Shown here: piece after piece, positions 7,159-8,908 of the stretch
Position numbering within the stretch: the stretch's first letter is position 1
How the letters are laid out: each line of letters begins with the position of its first letter
Notes under the pieces: model-generated
What the model was told of the DNA's origin: nothing
Seen by the model: only the letters and a program-made list of their open reading frames with translations
The model's database searches: none
Translations under genes and position numbers: made by a program
Assembly: GCA_025351145.1 (NCBI GenBank)
Contig: JANXWM010000518.1
Location: forward strand, 1 to 8,908
Reading direction: 5' to 3'
Origin: Chitinophagaceae bacterium
GTDB taxonomy: Bacteria > Bacteroidota > Bacteroidia > Chitinophagales > Chitinophagaceae
Length of the DNA stretch: 8,908 nucleotides

Positions 7159-7360
7159 GATTTTTTTAACCGGTCTTAGCAACCGTTCCCGGCATTGTTG
7201 CGTCGCACCCTTGTACGTTCTGATTCTATATGCGGCTCCAGCATCACTTACCTAATGGTGCCCTGTACGCTGGCTGTTGAAAGTTCAGCTAAATTAATGC
7301 TGTACAAGTGTGCGACGCAAGGAACGATGCCCGAAGTTTCTTTAGCCAGGTTCAAAAATA
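7159..7360. repeat. Dispersed repeat, copy D (complete inverted pair of modules)
   Basis: The best-preserved pair. The left module on the plus strand runs from AGATTTTTTT (7159-7167) through AACCGG to the core (7198-7220). The right module, inverted, has GTACAAGTGTGCGACGCAA (7302-7320), GATGCCCG, AGCCAGGTTC and A5 (7354-7358). The arms 7198-7216 and 7302-7320 are complementary at 18 of 19 positions around 85 bp. Outside them, GGCATTG on the left and CGATGCC on the right extend the symmetry. It fills the gap between mazG (stop 18-20 nt from its right end) and the kinase start. Short reading frames across it are not convincing genes. Confidence 0.8.
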
Positions 7361-7377
7361 GCTTCCTGTATTTCGTT

Positions 7378-8157
7378 TCATAAGGCTTTATGATTTTCTT
7401 TTTTTATACGGTTCCATAAAGCATCCATTTCTTCCAGCGTCATTTCTGCCAATTGCTTTTCATCTGCTTTGGCAGCCTCTTCCATTTGTACAAAACGTTT
7501 GGTGAATTTCTTATTTACTTTCTCCAAAGCGGCTTCGGCATCAACCTGCAAAAACCGTGCATAGTTTATAAGGCTAAACATTACATCGCCAAATTCTTCT
7601 TCAATATGTGCCTGATCATTTTCCGTTACAGCTTCGTGCAGTTCGCTTATTTCTTCTTCTACTTTTTTCCAAACATCTTCTTTATTATGCCATTCAAAGC
7701 CCACCTGTTTTACCTTCTCCTGTATGCGTGTAGCTTTAACTACGGCCGGTAAAGAAACAGGCACACCATCTAAAACAGACTTTTTTCCAGTCCTCATTTT
7801 AATGGCTTCCCAGTTGCGTTTTACATCTTCATCGTTCTCTACTTTAGTATCTCCGTAAATATGCGGGTGCCGTATAATGAGCTTTTCGCAAACTGTTTCT
7901 ATTACCTGTTCCAGTGTAAACTTTTCCTGCTCTGCGGCTATTTTTGCATAGAAAACAATGTGGAGCAAAATATCGCCAAGCTCTTCTTTTATATTGGGCC
8001 AGTCTTCTTCTATTATACCATCTGCAAGTTCATAGGTTTCTTCTATGGTTAATGGCCGCAGGGTATGTATGGTTTGCTTCCTGTCCCACGGGCATTTCCC
8101 CCTTAGTTCATCCATAATGTTTACAAGCCTTAAAAAAGATGCTGCTGTAGTATTCAT
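7378..8157 (-). CDS. mazG: Nucleoside triphosphate pyrophosphohydrolase MazG
   Basis: Hydrolyses (d)NTPs, including non-canonical ones, to NMP and pyrophosphate; a cytosolic house-cleaning enzyme. From the ATG at 8157 the protein has 259 residues, typical of the two-domain MazG. Domain 1 shows GKCPWDRKQT, then E39-E40-x-x-E43 and E59-x-x-D62 (EELGD), the Mg2+-binding EExxE/ExxD motif. The linker has RHPHIYGD, then LPAVVKATRIQEKVKQVGF. Domain 2 repeats the motif at E168-E169-E172 and E188-D191 (EEEFGD). The frame stays open to 8223, but that longer version would overlap the upstream gene by 64 bp and adds 22 residues outside the family; the ATG at 8157 follows the upstream stop by 2 bp. It is probably translated from the same mRNA as the DUF3667-like gene. 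All metal ligands are present. Confidence 0.94.
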   Translation of the reverse strand: MNTTAASFLRLVNIMDELRGKCPWDRKQTIHTLRPLTIEETYELADGIIEEDWPNIKEELGDILLHIVFYAKIAAEQEKFTLEQVIETVCEKLIIRHPHIYGDTKVENDEDVKRNWEAIKMRTGKKSVLDGVPVSLPAVVKATRIQEKVKQVGFEWHNKEDVWKKVEEEISELHEAVTENDQAHIEEEFGDVMFSLINYARFLQVDAEAALEKVNKKFTKRFVQMEEAAKADEKQLAEMTLEEMDALWNRIKKENHKAL

Positions 8158-8159
8158 AA

Positions 8160-8699
8160 TTAAATTTGAAGCAAAGATTTTATAAAAAAAGTTATCATAA
8201 GCAGGCTGGCAATAATGCCGCACACAAACAGTAAAATAAAATACTTTATAAACGTTTTAAAAATGCCCTGCCCGTAAAACTTATACATGGCCGCAAAGCA
8301 ATAAAAAAATATATAGCCAATTACAGTATAACCAAGCCATTTAAAAACACTGAATTCTGTAATAGTTTGCAACCCCGAAAAACCGTAATAAACCAGAATA
8401 GCAATAAATGCTGCGATGTAAATGTGTACAATCATTATTACATGATCTTCATAAAAAAATAGTTTTCTTCTGCGTATATAAAGCAACTGCAAAACCAGTG
8501 CAACAAGGGGCACAGATACAAACATCATCTGCGGTACAGAATGAAAGAATGCCTCTAAGAATTGCTCGTTAAAAGCTTCCTTGTCGCCATAAAATTTTTT
8601 ATTAATTACAATTCCCCGGTGTACCATCATACGGCTGAACCAGCCATCTCTTTTACTTGCTGGCATTAACGCCTGCACCGAATCATACTGGTTGGAATT
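8160..8699 (-). CDS. DUF3667-like membrane protein, C-terminal part (5' end lost at a sequence junction)
   Basis: About 179 residues are visible. The N-terminal part reads YDSVQALMPASKRDGWFSR, then a soluble linker, then FFHSVPQMMFVSVPL, LYIRRRKLFFYEDHVIMIVH and four predicted helices (near 50-68, 80-98, 112-130 and 145-166, counted from a GTG at 8678). The LLYIRRR...Y.DH..M..H pattern matches what I know of the C-terminal half of DUF3667 proteins of Bacteroidota, whose N-terminal half usually carries a cysteine-pair zinc ribbon. That half is missing: upstream of about 8700 the frame runs through QQQRSKR to a TGA at 8723, in sequence of different character. The GTG at 8678 is unlikely to be the true start, since family-like sequence continues upstream of it. 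The function of the family is not established. It ends 2 bp before mazG. Confidence 0.75.
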   Translation of the reverse strand, partial: NSNQYDSVQALMPASKRDGWFSRMMVHRGIVINKKFYGDKEAFNEQFLEAFFHSVPQMMFVSVPLVALVLQLLYIRRRKLFFYEDHVIMIVHIYIAAFIAILVYYGFSGLQTITEFSVFKWLGYTVIGYIFFYCFAAMYKFYGQGIFKTFIKYFILLFVCGIIASLLMITFFIKSLLQI

Positions 8700-8700
8700 C

Positions 8701-8908
8701 CTCTTGGATCGCTGTTGTTGTCAACGACGAGCGAGAAAACCTTTGGAGACAGAATTTCAAACTGTGCCGTATGCATCGTCGACGGGACATTATTCTCTCG
8801 TTGATGAGACGATGGACGATGAATTCGATCGGGCAATGAATGGACCACCACCGACACTCAGAGTGATCAGTTGATTAATGCAAAGAACTTGAACACATTG
8901 CAATGTAG
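8701..8908. other. Terminal segment of probably different origin (chimeric join)
   Basis: From the GGAATTCC at 8694-8701 onward the character changes. By hand count G+C is about 46% over 8701-8908, against roughly 28-32% in sample lines of the adjoining gene, and the long A/T runs disappear. The DUF3667-like frame stops shortly inside. On the plus strand a frame is open from the junction to a TGA at 8872-8874. It encodes a protein-like tail with CCCQRRARKP, GHYSLVDE and DDEFDRAM. This could be the cytoplasmic end of a eukaryotic membrane protein (cysteine/basic cluster, YxxΦ-like YSLV), but I do not recognise it. A second GAATTC lies at 8821-8826. Assembly or cloning chimerism is the simplest reading. 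Confidence 0.5.

Noticed and set aside
306..7360. CRISPR-like array from the recurring 20-25-bp word
   Set aside because: The copies are kilobases apart, in both orientations, inside gaps between ordinary genes, with no regular spacers and no cas genes.
7195..7383. Short plus-strand open frame between the kinase and mazG
   Set aside because: It is read through both arms of repeat copy D and into the mazG 3' end on the opposite strand. The VRSD and CATQGT segments are the inverted repeats themselves.
8158..8223. 22-residue N-terminal extension of MazG
   Set aside because: It would overlap the upstream gene by 64 bp and adds nothing family-like; the ATG at 8157 gives the usual MazG beginning.
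8666..8857. Minus-strand frame starting in the tail segment and running past the junction
   Set aside because: It crosses the composition break, overlaps the in-frame DUF3667-like coding sequence in another frame and resembles no family.

Overview
The window looks like chromosomal DNA from a Bacteroidota member, probably close to Chitinophagaceae (inference). The supporting signs are an A+T-rich sequence, a Bacteroidota-type promoter (TTTG, 18-nt spacer, TAnnTTTG) ahead of lepB, a signal peptidase I with an extra multi-helix N-terminal domain, a DUF3667-like membrane protein and a very large NtrY-like sensor kinase. The last ~208 bases (from about 8701) do not fit this picture. They appear to be joined onto the contig at a GGAATTCC site.

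Layout. On the plus strand, 1-280 is the 3' part of an O6-alkylguanine-DNA alkyltransferase (ogt). Everything else that is clearly coding lies on the minus strand. Read right to left (5' to 3' on the minus strand), these are a 5'-truncated DUF3667-like membrane protein (8699-8160), mazG (8157-7378, only 2 bp away and so probably co-transcribed), a 12-helix orphan sensor histidine kinase (7108-3344, TTG start), signal peptidase I lepB (2481-982) with its own promoter and a strong terminator, and cytidine deaminase cdd (881-396), which converges with ogt.

Functions. The genes are mostly housekeeping: nucleotide-pool cleaning (MazG), pyrimidine salvage (Cdd), repair of alkylated DNA (Ogt), protein export (LepB) and envelope sensing (the kinase). 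They do not form one pathway, although three of them deal with damaged or surplus nucleotides.

Intergenic DNA. The main unexplained signal is a dispersed repeat that occupies three of the intergenic gaps. Its module has a T-run, a GAGCC/GGCAGAAG segment, an AAGCTT box, a conserved core (TTGCGTCGCAC then TCTTGTACGTTC) and, in two copies, a GCAAAGCGAAG tail. Single modules lie at 306-395 (minus) and 2655-2742 (plus). Inverted pairs lie at about 3076-3277 and 7159-7360. The 862-bp gap between the kinase and lepB also carries a separate ~110-bp nested-hairpin element (2880-2989). No transposase, tRNA, rRNA or CRISPR array was seen.
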